DNA from: Mesorhizobium waimense
GTDB taxonomy: Bacteria; Pseudomonadota; Alphaproteobacteria; Rhizobiales; Rhizobiaceae
DNA: 64,000 nt
Assembly (NCBI RefSeq): GCF_003601975.1
Contig: NZ_QZWZ01000010.1
Span: 62,001 to 126,000, forward strand
Reading direction: 5' to 3'
Within the stretch, counting starts at the first letter, position 1. The number at the start of each line of letters is the position of its first letter. The notes under the pieces were generated by a model. It ran no database searches and was not told where the DNA came from. It worked only from the letters and a program-made list of their open reading frames with translations. Of this stretch, positions 1 to 10,051 are shown piece after piece. The position numbers and the translations under genes were made by a program.

Positions 1-1141
1 GGGCACGCCCGAACACGTCATCAACTTCTTCTTCTATGTTGCGGAAGAAGTCCGCGGGCTGCTCGCCGAAATGGGCTTCACTCATCTCGACCAGATCATC
101 GGCGATGCCGATCTGCTGGAGAAGCGAGACGTGATCCAGCACTGGAAGGCGCGCGGGCTCGATTTCAGCAAGATGTTCTTCAAGCCGGACGCGCCGCATG
201 AGGCCGTGCACTGGACCGAGCGGCAGAAGCATCCGATCGACGACGTGCTCGACCGCAAGCTGATCGAGCTGGCGAAGCCGGCGCTGGAAGCCAAGCAGCC
301 GGTGACCATCGAGCTGCCGATCCGCAATGTCGATCGTTCGGCAGGCGCGATGCTGTCGGGCGAAGTGGCCAAGCGCTTCAAGCACAAGGGCCTGCGCGAA
401 GACACGATCTCGGTCAAGCTCACCGGCACCGCTGGCCAGTCCTTCGGCGCCTTCCTGGCGCGCGGCATCTCGTTCGAGCTGGTCGGCGCCGCCAACGACT
501 ATGTCGGCAAGGGCTTGTCGGGCGGCCGCATCGTCATTCGTCCGCCGGAAGAGGCCAAGATCGTCGCAGCCGAGTCCATCATCGTCGGCAACACCGTGCT
601 CTACGGCGCGACCGAGGGCGAGGCCTATTTCGCCGGCGTCGCCGGCGAGCGGTTTGCCGTGCGCAATTCGGGCGTCGCAGCCGTTGTCGAAGGCGTCGGC
701 GACCATGGCTGCGAATACATGACCGGCGGCATCGTCGTCGTCATCGGCAAGACCGGCCGCAACTTCGCTGCCGGCATGTCGGGTGGTGTTGCCTATGTGC
801 TGGACGAGGTAGGCGACTTCGCCGAACGCTGCAACATGGCGATGGTCGAACTGGAGCCGGTCCCGGAGGAAGACGATCTGATGGAGAAGCTGCTCCATCA
901 TGGCGGCGACCTCGACCACAAGGGCCGCGTCGATGTCTCGGGCGACATGACCAGCCACGACGAGGAGCGGCTCTACCAGCTGATCTCGAACCACGTCCAC
1001 TTCACGGGTTCGGTGCGCGGCCGCGAAATCCTCGACAACTGGACGGCTTTCCGGCCGAAATTCCGGAAAATCATGCCAGTCGAGTATCGCCGCGCGCTGA
1101 TCGAGATGGAGCGCATGCGCATGAGCGTGGCGGCGGAATAG
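1..1141 (+). CDS. gltB: Glutamate synthase large subunit, C-terminal part (5' end outside window)
   Basis: The reading frame is open from base 2, so this is the last 379 residues of a protein that begins upstream of the window. The sequence matches the C-terminal end of NADPH-dependent glutamate synthase alpha subunit: the end of the FMN/synthase domain followed by the glycine-rich right-handed beta-helix (GXGXG) domain, with repeated turns such as GLSGGRIVI and GMSGGVAYV. The enzyme transfers the glutamine amide nitrogen to 2-oxoglutarate in ammonia assimilation. gltD follows 141 bases downstream on the same strand, the usual gltBD arrangement. The ATG at base 71 is internal, not a start. 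Confidence 0.95.
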   Translation, partial: GTPEHVINFFFYVAEEVRGLLAEMGFTHLDQIIGDADLLEKRDVIQHWKARGLDFSKMFFKPDAPHEAVHWTERQKHPIDDVLDRKLIELAKPALEAKQPVTIELPIRNVDRSAGAMLSGEVAKRFKHKGLREDTISVKLTGTAGQSFGAFLARGISFELVGAANDYVGKGLSGGRIVIRPPEEAKIVAAESIIVGNTVLYGATEGEAYFAGVAGERFAVRNSGVAAVVEGVGDHGCEYMTGGIVVVIGKTGRNFAAGMSGGVAYVLDEVGDFAERCNMAMVELEPVPEEDDLMEKLLHHGGDLDHKGRVDVSGDMTSHDEERLYQLISNHVHFTGSVRGREILDNWTAFRPKFRKIMPVEYRRALIEMERMRMSVAAE

Positions 1142-1282
1142 GCTTTGGGCGTTGCCGGGGAGCGAGGCTTCCCGGCCGACACCTCATCAACAATCCTGAC
1201 CTCGGACTGAAGGTTGCCATGGCTGCCTTATGAGGTTAACGGGTGCGCCGACGAGCGTGCCTTCGGACAGCAGGGACTGACT

Positions 1283-2737
1283 ATGGGCAAGGTAACAGGC
1301 TTTCTCGAGATCGACCGGCAGGTGCACAAGTACCAGCCGGCCTCCGACCGCATCCGGCATTTTCGCGAATTCACGCTGCCGATGTCGGATAAGGAGGTCG
1401 AGAAACAGGCCGCGCGCTGCATGGATTGCGGTATTCCGTTCTGCCACGGGCCGACCGGCTGCCCGATCCACAACCAGATCCCGGACTGGAACGACCTCGT
1501 CTACAATGGCGACTGGGACAATGCGATCCGCAACCTGCATTCGACCAACAATTTCCCGGAATTCACCGGCCGTATCTGTCCGGCGCCTTGCGAGGAAGCC
1601 TGTACGCTGAACCTCGAGGACATTCCGGTCGCCATCAAGACCGTCGAGCAGGCGATCGCCGACAAGGCCTACGAGACCGGTCATATCCGGCCCTATCCGC
1701 CGGAGAAGAAGACCGGCAAGCACGTCGCCGTCATCGGCTCCGGCCCGGCCGGCATGGCGGCCGCGCAGCAGCTCGGCCGCGCCGGTCACGACGTTCATGT
1801 CTATGAGCGCGAGAGCCGTCCGGGCGGGCTGATGCGCTACGGCATTCCCGACTTCAAGATCGAGAAGCACTATATCGACCGCCGCATCGAGCAGATGCAG
1901 GGCGAGGGCGTGACCTTCTATTGCGGCGTCAATGTCGGCGTCGACAAGCCCGTGGCCGAACTGCTCGCCGAGTACGACGCAGTGCTCTATTGCGGCGGCT
2001 CGGAAACGCCACGCGCCGCCAGCATCCCCGGTGACGATCTCGGCGGCGTCTACGATGCGATGCCCTATCTGGTGCAGCAGAACAAGCGCGTCGGCGGCGA
2101 GCCGATCCAATCGGTGGCCTGGCCTTCGCATCCGATCATCGCCAGCGGCCAACATGTCGTGGTCGTCGGCGGCGGCGATACCGCTTCCGACTGCGTCGGC
2201 ACCGCTTTCCGGCAGGGCGCCGTGCGCGTCACCCAGCTCGACATCCGGCCGCAGCCGCCGGAGAAGGAAGACAAGCTCGCGGTCTGGCCCTATTGGGCGA
2301 CCAAGATGCGTACCTCGTCGTCGCAGGCCGAGGGTGCGGAGCGCGAATTCCAGGTGGCGACGCTCGAATTCATCGGCGAAGAGGGCCAGCTGACCGGAGT
2401 CAGATGCTGCGAGGTCGACGACAAGCGCAAGCCGATCGCCGGCACCGAATTCGTCATCCGCGCCGATCTTGCCTTCATCGCCATCGGCTTTGCCGGGCCG
2501 GCGGCAGCCGGCGTGGCGGCGGAACTGGACGGGCAGATGAAGATTGTCACCGACGTCCGCCGTTCGAAGAATGTCGAGGCCAATGACCTCGACTACAGGA
2601 CCAGCGTCGACAAGCTCTATGCGGCAGGCGATGTGCGCCGCGGCCAGTCACTGGTGGTCTGGGCGATCCGCGAAGGCCGCCAGGCGGCGCGTTCGATCGA
2701 CGAGTCGCTAATGGGATCGAGCGTTCTACCTCGCTGA
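1283..2737 (+). CDS. gltD: Glutamate synthase small (beta) subunit
   Basis: The 484-residue protein is full length for GltD. The N-terminal domain carries the Fe-S cysteines (CMDCGIPFC from residue 46, then GCPIHN and ICPAPCE). A first dinucleotide fold [10 protein letters not shown] lies near residue 150 and a second, [10 protein letters not shown], near 294; these bind FAD and NADPH. The subunit passes electrons from NADPH to the GltB FMN site. The ATG at 1283 was chosen because it has an AGGGA ribosome site six bases upstream and gives the usual start MGKVTGF; the frame is open further upstream to 1214 without a better site. It is probably co-transcribed with gltB. Confidence 0.95.
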   Translation: MGKVTGFLEIDRQVHKYQPASDRIRHFREFTLPMSDKEVEKQAARCMDCGIPFCHGPTGCPIHNQIPDWNDLVYNGDWDNAIRNLHSTNNFPEFTGRICPAPCEEACTLNLEDIPVAIKTVEQAIADKAYETGHIRPYPPEKKTGKHVAVIGSGPAGMAAAQQLGRAGHDVHVYERESRPGGLMRYGIPDFKIEKHYIDRRIEQMQGEGVTFYCGVNVGVDKPVAELLAEYDAVLYCGGSETPRAASIPGDDLGGVYDAMPYLVQQNKRVGGEPIQSVAWPSHPIIASGQHVVVVGGGDTASDCVGTAFRQGAVRVTQLDIRPQPPEKEDKLAVWPYWATKMRTSSSQAEGAEREFQVATLEFIGEEGQLTGVRCCEVDDKRKPIAGTEFVIRADLAFIAIGFAGPAAAGVAAELDGQMKIVTDVRRSKNVEANDLDYRTSVDKLYAAGDVRRGQSLVVWAIREGRQAARSIDESLMGSSVLPR

Positions 2738-2765
2738 AGAACGGTCTCCGAGCAGCCTTGCCGTA

Positions 2766-3992
2766 TTAAGGATTGATTGCCGTCGTCTTGTCGGTCACGG
2801 CGCTAGCCGTGGCGGGCTGGGTTCTCGGCGGCGAGGAAAAATCGTCGGCGCGGCCGGGCGAGGCATTGGGCGCCTTGCCCTCGATGACAAGTTTTTCGCC
2901 GGGCAAGTTCGGGTCGCCCTTTGCCGGCGGCGCGGCGCCGAGAAGTTCGGAGCCGCCATCGAGCGCCGGATCGCCAAGCAGCATCGGCGGGGTGCGGTCG
3001 ACCACGATCGGAGCGGCGGCTGGTGCCGGCGCTTCCACCGGAGCGCCAGCGGGGGCGGAGGCCGTCACCGCGCTTCCCGGCGCGGTGATGCCAAGGATCT
3101 TCATCAGCGGCTTTTCGGTGTAGAAGGCGAGCTTGCGCTTGCCGGCCTTCGACACGTTGATGCCGTCGTTGGAGCGCAGGCGCACCGGCTGGCCGTTGAT
3201 GTCGGGGCCACTGGTGACGAAGGCGCCGTTCTCGTCGACGAAACCGTCCCAGACATCGACGAATTCACCACCATGCTTTTGCGCCACCGAGTGGTAGATG
3301 TCGTTGAAGGCCAGCATGTCGGAGGTCATTTTCGAGACCCGGAACGCGGGCATGCCGACCCACAGGAACGGTACCTTGGCGGCGGCGATGGCGCTGCCGA
3401 GCGCATCGGTCCGGCGTTCATATTCCTTGGTCCAGTTCTCCGATCGCGGCTGCTCGCGCACGTCGGCGACCTTCATCTGCTGGCGGTCGTTGGAGCCGAG
3501 CATGACGATCACGGCCGCGGGTTTTTCGGTGTCGATCAGCGATTTGATCTCTTCCGGCCAGTTGTAGAAGTCGTCGCGCACGAAACCGGATGAGCCGTTG
3601 CTGCGCGCGACGATCCTGACGCCGGGGGTCTCGGCAAAGGCGGTGTCCAGGCCTTCGGCGAGACCCGCCGCCATGAAATCGCCGACCACCAGGACGACGC
3701 GGGCATCCGGCGTCTTTTCCACGATCGGCGTGGCCGGTTCGGCCGGCAGGCGGGGCCGGGATTTTTTAGCCTTGGGCTTCGGCCTTGCCTTCTGGATGTC
3801 GAGCGGTGGTTCGACCCGCTCGCTGCGGCGCGGAAACAAGAGGTCGCGCAATGACCAGCCGCGATTTAGCTGTTCCTGCGCCAGGGCCGGCGTGTGGAAG
3901 GAACTGGCCACAGCGACAGCCAGGACGGCGATCGCCAGAACCAGGATCGGCATGCGGCGAAGGATCACCCGGATACGCGCAACCGAAACCAA
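2766..3992 (-). CDS. Secreted SGNH-hydrolase family protein (DUF459-like)
   Basis: The 408-residue protein has an N-terminal hydrophobic signal ending near ALAQ, then a basic Lys/Arg/Pro-rich stretch. An SGNH-type domain starts with [14 protein letters not shown] (block I, with Asp in the usual GDS position) and continues with [11 protein letters not shown] (block III). An Ala/Pro-rich tail of about 100 residues follows. DUF459 proteins are predicted periplasmic esterase-like hydrolases found beside cell-wall genes; the substrate is unknown. The TTG start at 3992 is supported by a GGGGGGA site five bases upstream; an ATG at 3953 would shorten the signal. A lytic transglycosylase gene lies immediately upstream on the same strand, suggesting a shared peptidoglycan role. 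Confidence 0.75.
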   Translation of the reverse strand: MVSVARIRVILRRMPILVLAIAVLAVAVASSFHTPALAQEQLNRGWSLRDLLFPRRSERVEPPLDIQKARPKPKAKKSRPRLPAEPATPIVEKTPDARVVLVVGDFMAAGLAEGLDTAFAETPGVRIVARSNGSSGFVRDDFYNWPEEIKSLIDTEKPAAVIVMLGSNDRQQMKVADVREQPRSENWTKEYERRTDALGSAIAAAKVPFLWVGMPAFRVSKMTSDMLAFNDIYHSVAQKHGGEFVDVWDGFVDENGAFVTSGPDINGQPVRLRSNDGINVSKAGKRKLAFYTEKPLMKILGITAPGSAVTASAPAGAPVEAPAPAAAPIVVDRTPPMLLGDPALDGGSELLGAAPPAKGDPNLPGEKLVIEGKAPNASPGRADDFSSPPRTQPATASAVTDKTTAINP

Positions 3993-4018
3993 GTATTCCC
4001 CCCGTTTCTAAGTCAGCA

Positions 4019-5242
4019 CTACTTTTGCCGGAGCCATTTGAGCACTTCCATGCTTGGATAGCCGTCCTGGGTCAAGCCGGTCTTTGCCTGGAAGGCCAGG
4101 ATGGCGGCTTTCGATCCGTCACCGATCTTGCCGTCGAACTTACCGTCATAGTAGCCATGCTCGGAAAGCCGTTGCTGAAGCTCCTGCCTTTCCTCGAAGG
4201 TGAGCTTGGTGAAAGGCCGTTTCCAATCCTGCACCAGACCGCCATAGCCGGCGATTTCGTCGGCAAGAAGGCCGACGGCGAGCGCGTATTTGTCGGCGTT
4301 GTTGTAGGCTTTGATGACCGAGAAGTTCTTGATCATCAGGAAGGCTGGCCCACCGCGGCCATCCGGCACCTTCAATGTCGCCTTGTCGGAGCCGTTCTTG
4401 AAAGGCTTGCCGCTGGCCCTGACAACGCCGAGCGCCTGCCATTGCGCCAGTGTCTTGGAGCCGCCGGGAAGTTTGCCGGCCGGCAAGGTGACCTCATAGC
4501 CCCAGGTCTTGCCGGCCTGCCAGCCATTCTTCCTGAGCAGGTTGGCGGCTGTCGCCAGTGCGTCGGGAATCGAATTCCAGATGTCGCGCTTGCCGTTGCC
4601 GTCCATGTCGACCGCATAGGCCTGATAGCTGGTCGGGATGAACTGGGTGTGGCCCATCGCGCCGGCCCAGGAGCCGCTCAGATGGCTTTCGTCGATATCG
4701 CCCCTCTGCAGGATCTTCAGTGCCGCGATCAGCTGGGTGCGGGCGAACTTCGATCGCCTCGGGTCGGCATAGCCGAGCGTCGCCAGCGAGCGGATGACAT
4801 TGCGCATGATGTCGTCGCGCTTGAGGATCTCGCCATAATTCGATTCCATCGACCAGATGGCGAGCAATATGCTGCGGTCGACGCCGAATCTGGCCTCGAT
4901 CCTGTCCAGCCACGGCTTCCATTTCCTGGCCATCTGCTGGCCGACGGCGACCGACTGGTCATGGACGCGGTTGTCGAAATAGTCCCAGGCGGGAGCGGTG
5001 AATTCGGGTTGGGTACGGGCCTTCTCCAGCACCACGGGGTCGATATCGGTGATGTTCTTGAAGGCCTGGTCGTAGAGAGCGCCGGAAACGCCGCTCTGCA
5101 CCGCTGTGGCGCGGAAGCTGGCAACCCATTGCCGGAACCCGGCATCGGCGAAAGCAGGGCCGGGGGGCATCAGCAGGGCGAGCGAGAGGCTGGCCGCCGT
5201 CACGGCGCTCGCCAGGCGCTTTGCGGTGTTGCGAACGGACAT
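4019..5242 (-). CDS. Lytic murein transglycosylase, MltB family, with peptidoglycan-binding domain
   Basis: The 407-residue protein has a signal peptide (residues 1-28, ending AFADA). An MltB-like SLT_2 catalytic domain follows, with the catalytic Glu in AIWSMESNYGEI and the conserved block GAMGHTQFIPTSY. A C-terminal PG_binding_1 domain contains LQQRLSEHGYYDGKFDGKIG. It cleaves the glycan MurNAc-GlcNAc bond with 1,6-anhydro ring formation in the periplasm. The start at 5242 has a perfect AAGGAGG site upstream; the frame extends to 5278 without support. No lipobox is visible, so it is likely soluble rather than a lipoprotein. Confidence 0.92.
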   Translation of the reverse strand: MSVRNTAKRLASAVTAASLSLALLMPPGPAFADAGFRQWVASFRATAVQSGVSGALYDQAFKNITDIDPVVLEKARTQPEFTAPAWDYFDNRVHDQSVAVGQQMARKWKPWLDRIEARFGVDRSILLAIWSMESNYGEILKRDDIMRNVIRSLATLGYADPRRSKFARTQLIAALKILQRGDIDESHLSGSWAGAMGHTQFIPTSYQAYAVDMDGNGKRDIWNSIPDALATAANLLRKNGWQAGKTWGYEVTLPAGKLPGGSKTLAQWQALGVVRASGKPFKNGSDKATLKVPDGRGGPAFLMIKNFSVIKAYNNADKYALAVGLLADEIAGYGGLVQDWKRPFTKLTFEERQELQQRLSEHGYYDGKFDGKIGDGSKAAILAFQAKTGLTQDGYPSMEVLKWLRQK

Positions 5243-5451
5243 CTTTTCCTCCTTCGTCATATCAGGAAGATCATTCATCGCCGAACCCGGTTAGCATTTA
5301 GTTTACCATAGGTGGGGTCGGGAACGAAAAGACGCCTCGATGCTTTACGCACTGCAATGTTAAGCCCTGCTCTTGTCCAAGTCTCGATTCCGACGCGAAA
5401 ATGTCTCAGAACGGGATTGCGGAGCAGGCCCTCAAACGGATAATTGACAGC

Positions 5452-6357
5452 ATGAAGAGAGTTCGCAAGGCAGTCTTCCCGGTCGCCGGTCTCGGCACGC
5501 GGTTCCTCCCGGCCACCAAGGCCATTCCAAAGGAAATGCTGACCGTCGTCGACCGGCCGGTCATCCAGTATGTGGTCGATGAGGCGCGCGAGGCCGGCAT
5601 CGAGCATTTCATCTTCGTCACCGGCCGCAACAAGGCGGTCATCGAAGACCATTTCGACGTCCAGTTCGAGCTCTACGACACGCTGGCGCAGCGCGGCAAA
5701 GACGACCAGCTTGCCCGCCTGCAGCGGCTGCAGCCGGGGCCGGGCCAGACCAGTTTCACCCGCCAGCAGGTGCCGATGGGGCTCGGCCATGCCGTCTGGT
5801 GCGCGCGCGAGCTTGTCGGCGACGAGCCTTTCGCGCTGCTTTTGCCCGACATGATCATGCAGTCGGAAAAGAGCTGCATGAAGGACATGGTCGAGCTCTA
5901 TGCCGAGACCGGCAACAACATCATCGCGGTCCAGGAATGCGATCCGGCCGAGGCGCATAAATACGGCATCGTCGGCCGCGGCGAGGATACCCATCACGGC
6001 TTCCGCATTACTGGCATGGTCGAGAAGCCGAAGACTGGCACCGCGCCGTCCAACCTGTTCATCAACGGCCGCTACATCCTGCAGCCGGAGATCTTCGGCA
6101 TCCTCGAGAGCCAGGAGCGCGGCGCCGGCAACGAGATCCAGCTCACCGACGGGATGTTGAAGCTGGAAAAGCAGCAGCCCTTCTACGGCTACCACTATCA
6201 GGGCCGCACCTTCGATTGCGGTTCGCCGGAAGGCTTCGTCGAGGCCAATGTCGCCTTCGCCCTGTGGCGCAACGACATGAACGAGAACATGCGCGGTGTC
6301 ATCCGCACGTTGCTCGATGAGATGAAGCCCTCCGAGCGCCGCGGCGCCGCCCTCTAG
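5452..6357 (+). CDS. galU: UTP--glucose-1-phosphate uridylyltransferase
   Basis: The 301-residue protein starts [13 protein letters not shown] and carries the nucleotidyltransferase signature [18 protein letters not shown], typical of bacterial GalU. It makes UDP-glucose for exopolysaccharide, LPS and cyclic glucan synthesis. The start is uncertain: an in-frame ATG at 5401 would add 17 residues, but GalU homology begins with the KAVFPVAG strand, so 5452 is preferred. It is transcribed divergently from the transglycosylase gene. The TAG stop (6355-6357) overlaps the first bases of a dispersed palindromic repeat. Confidence 0.95.
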   Translation: MKRVRKAVFPVAGLGTRFLPATKAIPKEMLTVVDRPVIQYVVDEAREAGIEHFIFVTGRNKAVIEDHFDVQFELYDTLAQRGKDDQLARLQRLQPGPGQTSFTRQQVPMGLGHAVWCARELVGDEPFALLLPDMIMQSEKSCMKDMVELYAETGNNIIAVQECDPAEAHKYGIVGRGEDTHHGFRITGMVEKPKTGTAPSNLFINGRYILQPEIFGILESQERGAGNEIQLTDGMLKLEKQQPFYGYHYQGRTFDCGSPEGFVEANVAFALWRNDMNENMRGVIRTLLDEMKPSERRGAAL

Positions 6358-6454
6358 AGCGGTTCATCGTTTCATCGAAACGCCGAACCGCTCTATCTGT
6401 TTGTTTTGACGCAATTCCGGGCGGAAAACCGTTTCACACTTTTCCTGGAATTGC
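6356..6454. repeat. Dispersed two-hairpin palindromic repeat, copy A (RIME-like)
   Basis: Perfect 10-base arms AGAGCGGTTC (6356-6365) and GAACCGCTCT (6385-6394) enclose an inner CGTTT/AAACG stem. A second hairpin is bounded by GCAATTCC (from 6411) and GGAATTGC (6447-6454), with CGGAAAACCG inside. A closely similar copy lies at 27120-27219. The design matches the dispersed intergenic palindromes of Rhizobiales. The galU stop codon lies in its left edge. Confidence 0.85.
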
Positions 6455-6473
6455 TCCAGGGCATGCCGATATA

Positions 6474-6490
6474 CAGGTGATGCCGGCCTG
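6474..6490. repeat. 17-base repeat core shared with 9515-9531
   Basis: CAGGTGATGCCGGCCTG occurs here and again, identically and in the same orientation, at 9515-9531. Here it directly follows RIME-like copy A and precedes a GCC/GGC-rich mirror (GGCCGGCTTCC). It is probably part of a second dispersed repeat family. Confidence 0.6.
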
Positions 6491-6521
6491 CGAATGGCCG
6501 GCTTCCTAGCCATTTCTGGCG

Positions 6522-8303
6522 CTACCGCTGCACCTTCACGCCAAGGAAGATGCTGTTGGCGGTGTAGTCGCGGCCGGGCAGGTTGCTGGTCAGTTTCTCG
6601 GTCCTGACACGGGTGGTGAGGCCGGCGTAGCGGTTCAGCCACCATGTCAGACTGCTCTCGGCGCTCAGCACCTGATCATGACCATCGATGCCGACATAGT
6701 CGCGCCAGTCAACGCCGAGCGCGGCGTTCGCCGTCAGATTGGCGCGGATCTGCCGCTCGCCGGTGAGCCGGCCGGAATAGAGGATGTCGCCGCTTTGGGC
6801 GGCGTTCGTGGTGTCCTCGATGGTGGTCTGGCCCGTCAGTCCGATCGAGGTGCCGCGCTCTGGCGACCATTTGAGGTCGGCATTCACCGTCGGTCCCGAA
6901 ATCGCTTCCAGGTTATTGTCGTCGATGGCCTCCCGCAGCCAGCCGGCGGAGAATTCGCCGGAGAGCTTGTCGCCCATATCGAGCTCAAGGCCGGCGCGCG
7001 CGCCAAATCGCGTCGAGGAGCGTTCGAACCCATTGCTGTCGAAACGCAGATCATAGTCCCTGCGCCCGACCTCGACCTCGGTGAACGGGATGAGGGCCGG
7101 AGAAATTTCGTAACCGGCGCGCAAGGTCGCGGTGTAGAGGGTGGAGTCGCGGTCCTTCTGCGACATCGAGGTGCCGTCTGAAAGCTTGGCGTCGCCATAG
7201 AAATCGTGCGTCACCGCGCCGGTCAGCGCATAGCGCATCTTGCCGACATCCTTCTCGATGCCGAGGCTGCCGTTGACGGTCTGCCGCAGCGGCTGCGAAG
7301 AGACCCCAGCAATGGCGTCCGGTGAGGAGGCCGATTCCGGCACGGCTTCGTAACCGAGCTTGGCGATGGCGCGCAGCTCGTCGTCGAGATCGACGTTGAG
7401 CGTTCCCTCGATCCGCCCTTGCGCGTCGGAGACCTCGTCGCCCGATATGGTCTTGCGGAAGATGCCGTAGCCATTGATGAGCGCCGAATTCTCACGCCAG
7501 TCGGAGGCGGCGGAAAAACGCAGCGCCGTTTCCGAAAGCAGCGCCGGTGTGCCGCCGCTGCTGGAATCGGCGTTGGACGATGACGTCAGGCCCTGCTCCA
7601 GCGTTGGCCGGATGAGGAAGGAGCCGACCTTGATGCCGGTCGCGGCGAAGGGGTCGTCCTCGGGTTTCTTGTCCTGCCCTTCGATGGACCCGGTGCGTTC
7701 GGCGCCAGGATCAAGTTTTTGCGTGTCGGCGCTGTCGACAGTGACGGCGCGGCGGTTGGCCGTGCCCTGATCGGCGTCAGTGGTCGCGTTGTCATCCGTG
7801 GCGGCTGCGTCTGCGGTCGCGTCAGTGGTCTTCTTCGCCTTCTTCTTGTCCGCGGCCTTGGTCTTGGCGTCCTTGGTCTTGTCCTGGTCGGCGGCACGCT
7901 GTCGAGCGGCCGAGAGCCGACGGGGCTTAACCGGAGCCGCGTCGTCGGCCGATGTGTCGTCGGTGGCAGCCGGCTGATCGAAAATGCTGGTTGCGCCCGT
8001 TGCGTTGGTGTCGTCAGGCACTGCGCCGGGGCTGGCCGGCTGATAGGTGTCCGCCGGCGCATCGTCCTGGGGCGTTGCGTTCGCTTGTGCCTGCTGGTCC
8101 TGGGAACTGGCCATGCCCAGTTGTCTGGCCTTGCGCTGCTGATCGGCCAGGATCGCCGATTCCGAAACCTCGCCGCGCAGCTCGGTTTCCTGGGCGTGGA
8201 GCGGAATCGGTCGCAGCAAAGCCAGGACGCTGGCCGCCAGCAGCAGGGTGCTGACGGATGTGTCCCTTAGACCTCTTCTCGTTCCAGGCTGGGCCCGCGA
8301 CAT
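6522..8303 (-). CDS. Outer-membrane beta-barrel protein with long disordered N-terminal region
   Basis: The 593-residue protein has an N-terminal signal (cleavage near LHAQE), then about 180 residues rich in Asp, Thr, Ala and Lys with low-complexity charged runs. The C-terminal half has alternating hydrophobic/polar strands with aromatic girdles and ends in the barrel-like FLGVKVQR. This fits the outer-membrane beta-barrel (OMP_b-brl type) proteins common in rhizobia; substrate and role are unknown. The ATG at 8303 is chosen; a GTG at 8312 is possible. It sits between galU and an LPS-precursor isomerase gene, suggesting envelope or polysaccharide work, but this is inference only. Confidence 0.7.
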   Translation of the reverse strand: MSRAQPGTRRGLRDTSVSTLLLAASVLALLRPIPLHAQETELRGEVSESAILADQQRKARQLGMASSQDQQAQANATPQDDAPADTYQPASPGAVPDDTNATGATSIFDQPAATDDTSADDAAPVKPRRLSAARQRAADQDKTKDAKTKAADKKKAKKTTDATADAAATDDNATTDADQGTANRRAVTVDSADTQKLDPGAERTGSIEGQDKKPEDDPFAATGIKVGSFLIRPTLEQGLTSSSNADSSSGGTPALLSETALRFSAASDWRENSALINGYGIFRKTISGDEVSDAQGRIEGTLNVDLDDELRAIAKLGYEAVPESASSPDAIAGVSSQPLRQTVNGSLGIEKDVGKMRYALTGAVTHDFYGDAKLSDGTSMSQKDRDSTLYTATLRAGYEISPALIPFTEVEVGRRDYDLRFDSNGFERSSTRFGARAGLELDMGDKLSGEFSAGWLREAIDDNNLEAISGPTVNADLKWSPERGTSIGLTGQTTIEDTTNAAQSGDILYSGRLTGERQIRANLTANAALGVDWRDYVGIDGHDQVLSAESSLTWWLNRYAGLTTRVRTEKLTSNLPGRDYTANSIFLGVKVQR

Positions 8304-8498
8304 CGTCACCACTGCTTGCGCTGCGCATGCGCGCCATACTTACCGAACCGTAAATGGGGATGGTTAACGGAGGGTTGAGGCGGCGGCGTCCAGCACGGCC
8401 CGGTGGCATGATTTCCTAGGTCCGCGCGATTTCGAGTTGGGACGCCGGCAGGCATTTCTGTTGGACAGGCGTGCGGCAAAGCGCTAATCGCATCAACC

Positions 8499-9500
8499 AT
8501 GCATGCGGGGTCCCCAGAAAAGAAGCAGCCGGACAGGCAGGCTGCGATCGATTCGGCGCTGAGAACGGTGGCGACCGAGCAGGCGGGTGTCGAAGCACTT
8601 GCCGCGGCGCTCGAAGACGGACTGGCCGAGCCGTTCGCGCGGGCCGTCGCTATCGTCTCGCAGATCGACGGCCGCGTCATCGTCACCGGCGTCGGCAAGA
8701 GCGGACATATCGGCTCTAAGATCGCCGCGACGCTTGCCTCGACCGGCACGCCCGCCTTCTTCGTCCATCCGGCCGAGGCCAACCATGGCGATCTCGGCAT
8801 GATTGCCAAGGACGATGCCATCATCGCCATGTCATGGTCCGGCGAGAGCAAGGAACTGATGGGGATCGTCGCCTATTCCAGGCGCTTTTCCATCCCGCTG
8901 ATCGCCATCACCTCCGGCGCGACATCGGCGCTGGCGCGGGCGGCCGACGTGGTGCTGCTTTTGCCGCCGGCGCCGGAAGCCTGTCCGCACGGGCTTGCGC
9001 CGACGACGTCGACGCTGCTTCAGCTGATCATGGGCGATGCGCTGGCCATAGCCCTGCTCGAGGCGCGGGGCTTCACGCCGGACCATTTCCGTACCTTCCA
9101 TCCCGGTGGCCAACTCGGTGCCAACCTGACGCAGATCCGCGAGATCATGCATGTCGGCGACAGATTACCGCAGGTGCCGACGGGCACCGGAATGCAGGAC
9201 GCGATCCACGAATTGTCGCGCAAGGGCTTTGGCTGCGTGGCGATAACGGCCAGCGACGGCGCGCTGATCGGCATCATCACCGATGGCGACATCCGCCGCC
9301 ATATCGCCAATGATCTGTTGTCGATGAGCGTCGATCAGGTGATGACCAGGAAGCCGAAAACGGCGAGCCCGGACACGCTGGTGGCGACGGCGCTGCAGAC
9401 CATCAACACTTCGGCCATCACCAGCCTGATGGTGGTCGAGGGCGGACGCCCGGTCGGCCTCGTCCACCTGCATGACCTGCTGCGCATCGGCGCAGCTTAG
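8499..9500 (+). CDS. kdsD: Arabinose-5-phosphate isomerase, KpsF/KdsD family
   Basis: The 333-residue protein has an N-terminal SIS domain (about residues 45-180; VTGVGKSGHIGSKIAATLAS, then SWSGESKEL) followed by two CBS domains (about 210-265 and 275-330, including GIITDGDIRRH). This is the standard architecture and length. It converts ribulose-5-phosphate to arabinose-5-phosphate, the first step to KDO for LPS. It is divergent from the beta-barrel gene across about 195 bases. Paralogues for capsule (kpsF) cannot be excluded by sequence alone. Confidence 0.92.
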   Translation: MHAGSPEKKQPDRQAAIDSALRTVATEQAGVEALAAALEDGLAEPFARAVAIVSQIDGRVIVTGVGKSGHIGSKIAATLASTGTPAFFVHPAEANHGDLGMIAKDDAIIAMSWSGESKELMGIVAYSRRFSIPLIAITSGATSALARAADVVLLLPPAPEACPHGLAPTTSTLLQLIMGDALAIALLEARGFTPDHFRTFHPGGQLGANLTQIREIMHVGDRLPQVPTGTGMQDAIHELSRKGFGCVAITASDGALIGIITDGDIRRHIANDLLSMSVDQVMTRKPKTASPDTLVATALQTINTSAITSLMVVEGGRPVGLVHLHDLLRIGAA

Positions 9501-9554
9501 GGTGTGTCGATCTTCAGGTGATGCCGGCCTGACCTGAATCTCGAAACACCCTAA
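9497..9554. repeat. Palindromic intergenic repeat after kdsD
   Basis: Outer arms TTAGGGTGT (9497-9505) and ACACCCTAA (9546-9554) are perfect complements. An inner TCAGG/CCTGA pair surrounds GTGATGCCGG. It contains the 17-base core also found at 6474-6490. The kdsD stop codon TAG (9498-9500) lies in the left arm, as galU's does in copy A. Confidence 0.7.
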
Positions 9555-9566
9555 CCTGTCTTTGGC

Positions 9567-10031
9567 TCAGACAGCTTCGACGGTCAGCTCCAGATCCGTA
9601 TCGGCGGCAGCTGTCACGCGCACCTGCGTGCCGGCCGGCAGGTCCGGACCGGAAACGCGCCAGAGCGTGTCACCGAGCTTGATGCGGCCGCGGCCGTCCT
9701 TGATCGGCTCGGCAAGTGTCGCCATCTTGCCGACCATCTGAGCGCCTCGACGGTTGAGCAGTGGCTGGTCGGTTGGATCATCGCGACCGCCCACCAGCTT
9801 CTTGCCGACATAGGCGGAGACCAGCGACAAAGCGAGGAAGGCGAGAACCTGGATTTGCCAGGTCCAAAAGCTTGCATCCCAGATCAGCAGCGAGACCACG
9901 CCGATGATGAGCGCGGCGATGCCGATCCACAGCATGAAAATGCCGGGCGCGATGACTTCCATCACCAGCAGGACGAAGCCGAGAACCATCCAGTTCCACG
10001 GCCCGAGTTCCGAAATGATGCGGTCGAGCAT
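9567..10031 (-). CDS. NfeD family protein (short form)
   Basis: The 154-residue protein has three or four hydrophobic segments in the first 90 residues (WMVLGFVLLVMEVIAPGIFM, IGIAALIIGVVSLLIW, VLAFLALSLVSAYVG) and a C-terminal OB-fold-like domain. The ClpP-like protease domain of long NfeD proteins is absent. Short NfeD proteins pair with SPFH proteins in membrane microdomain organisation. The gene lies 20 bases downstream of the SPFH gene on the same strand, so the two are probably one operon. Confidence 0.88.
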   Translation of the reverse strand: MLDRIISELGPWNWMVLGFVLLVMEVIAPGIFMLWIGIAALIIGVVSLLIWDASFWTWQIQVLAFLALSLVSAYVGKKLVGGRDDPTDQPLLNRRGAQMVGKMATLAEPIKDGRGRIKLGDTLWRVSGPDLPAGTQVRVTAAADTDLELTVEAV

Positions 10032-10051
10032 GGGAGTGTGCTCCTGTGATC

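Noticed and set aside
3785-5311. 508-codon plus-strand frame
   Set aside because: It is antisense to the SGNH and transglycosylase genes, which have clear motifs and ribosome sites; the frame has none.
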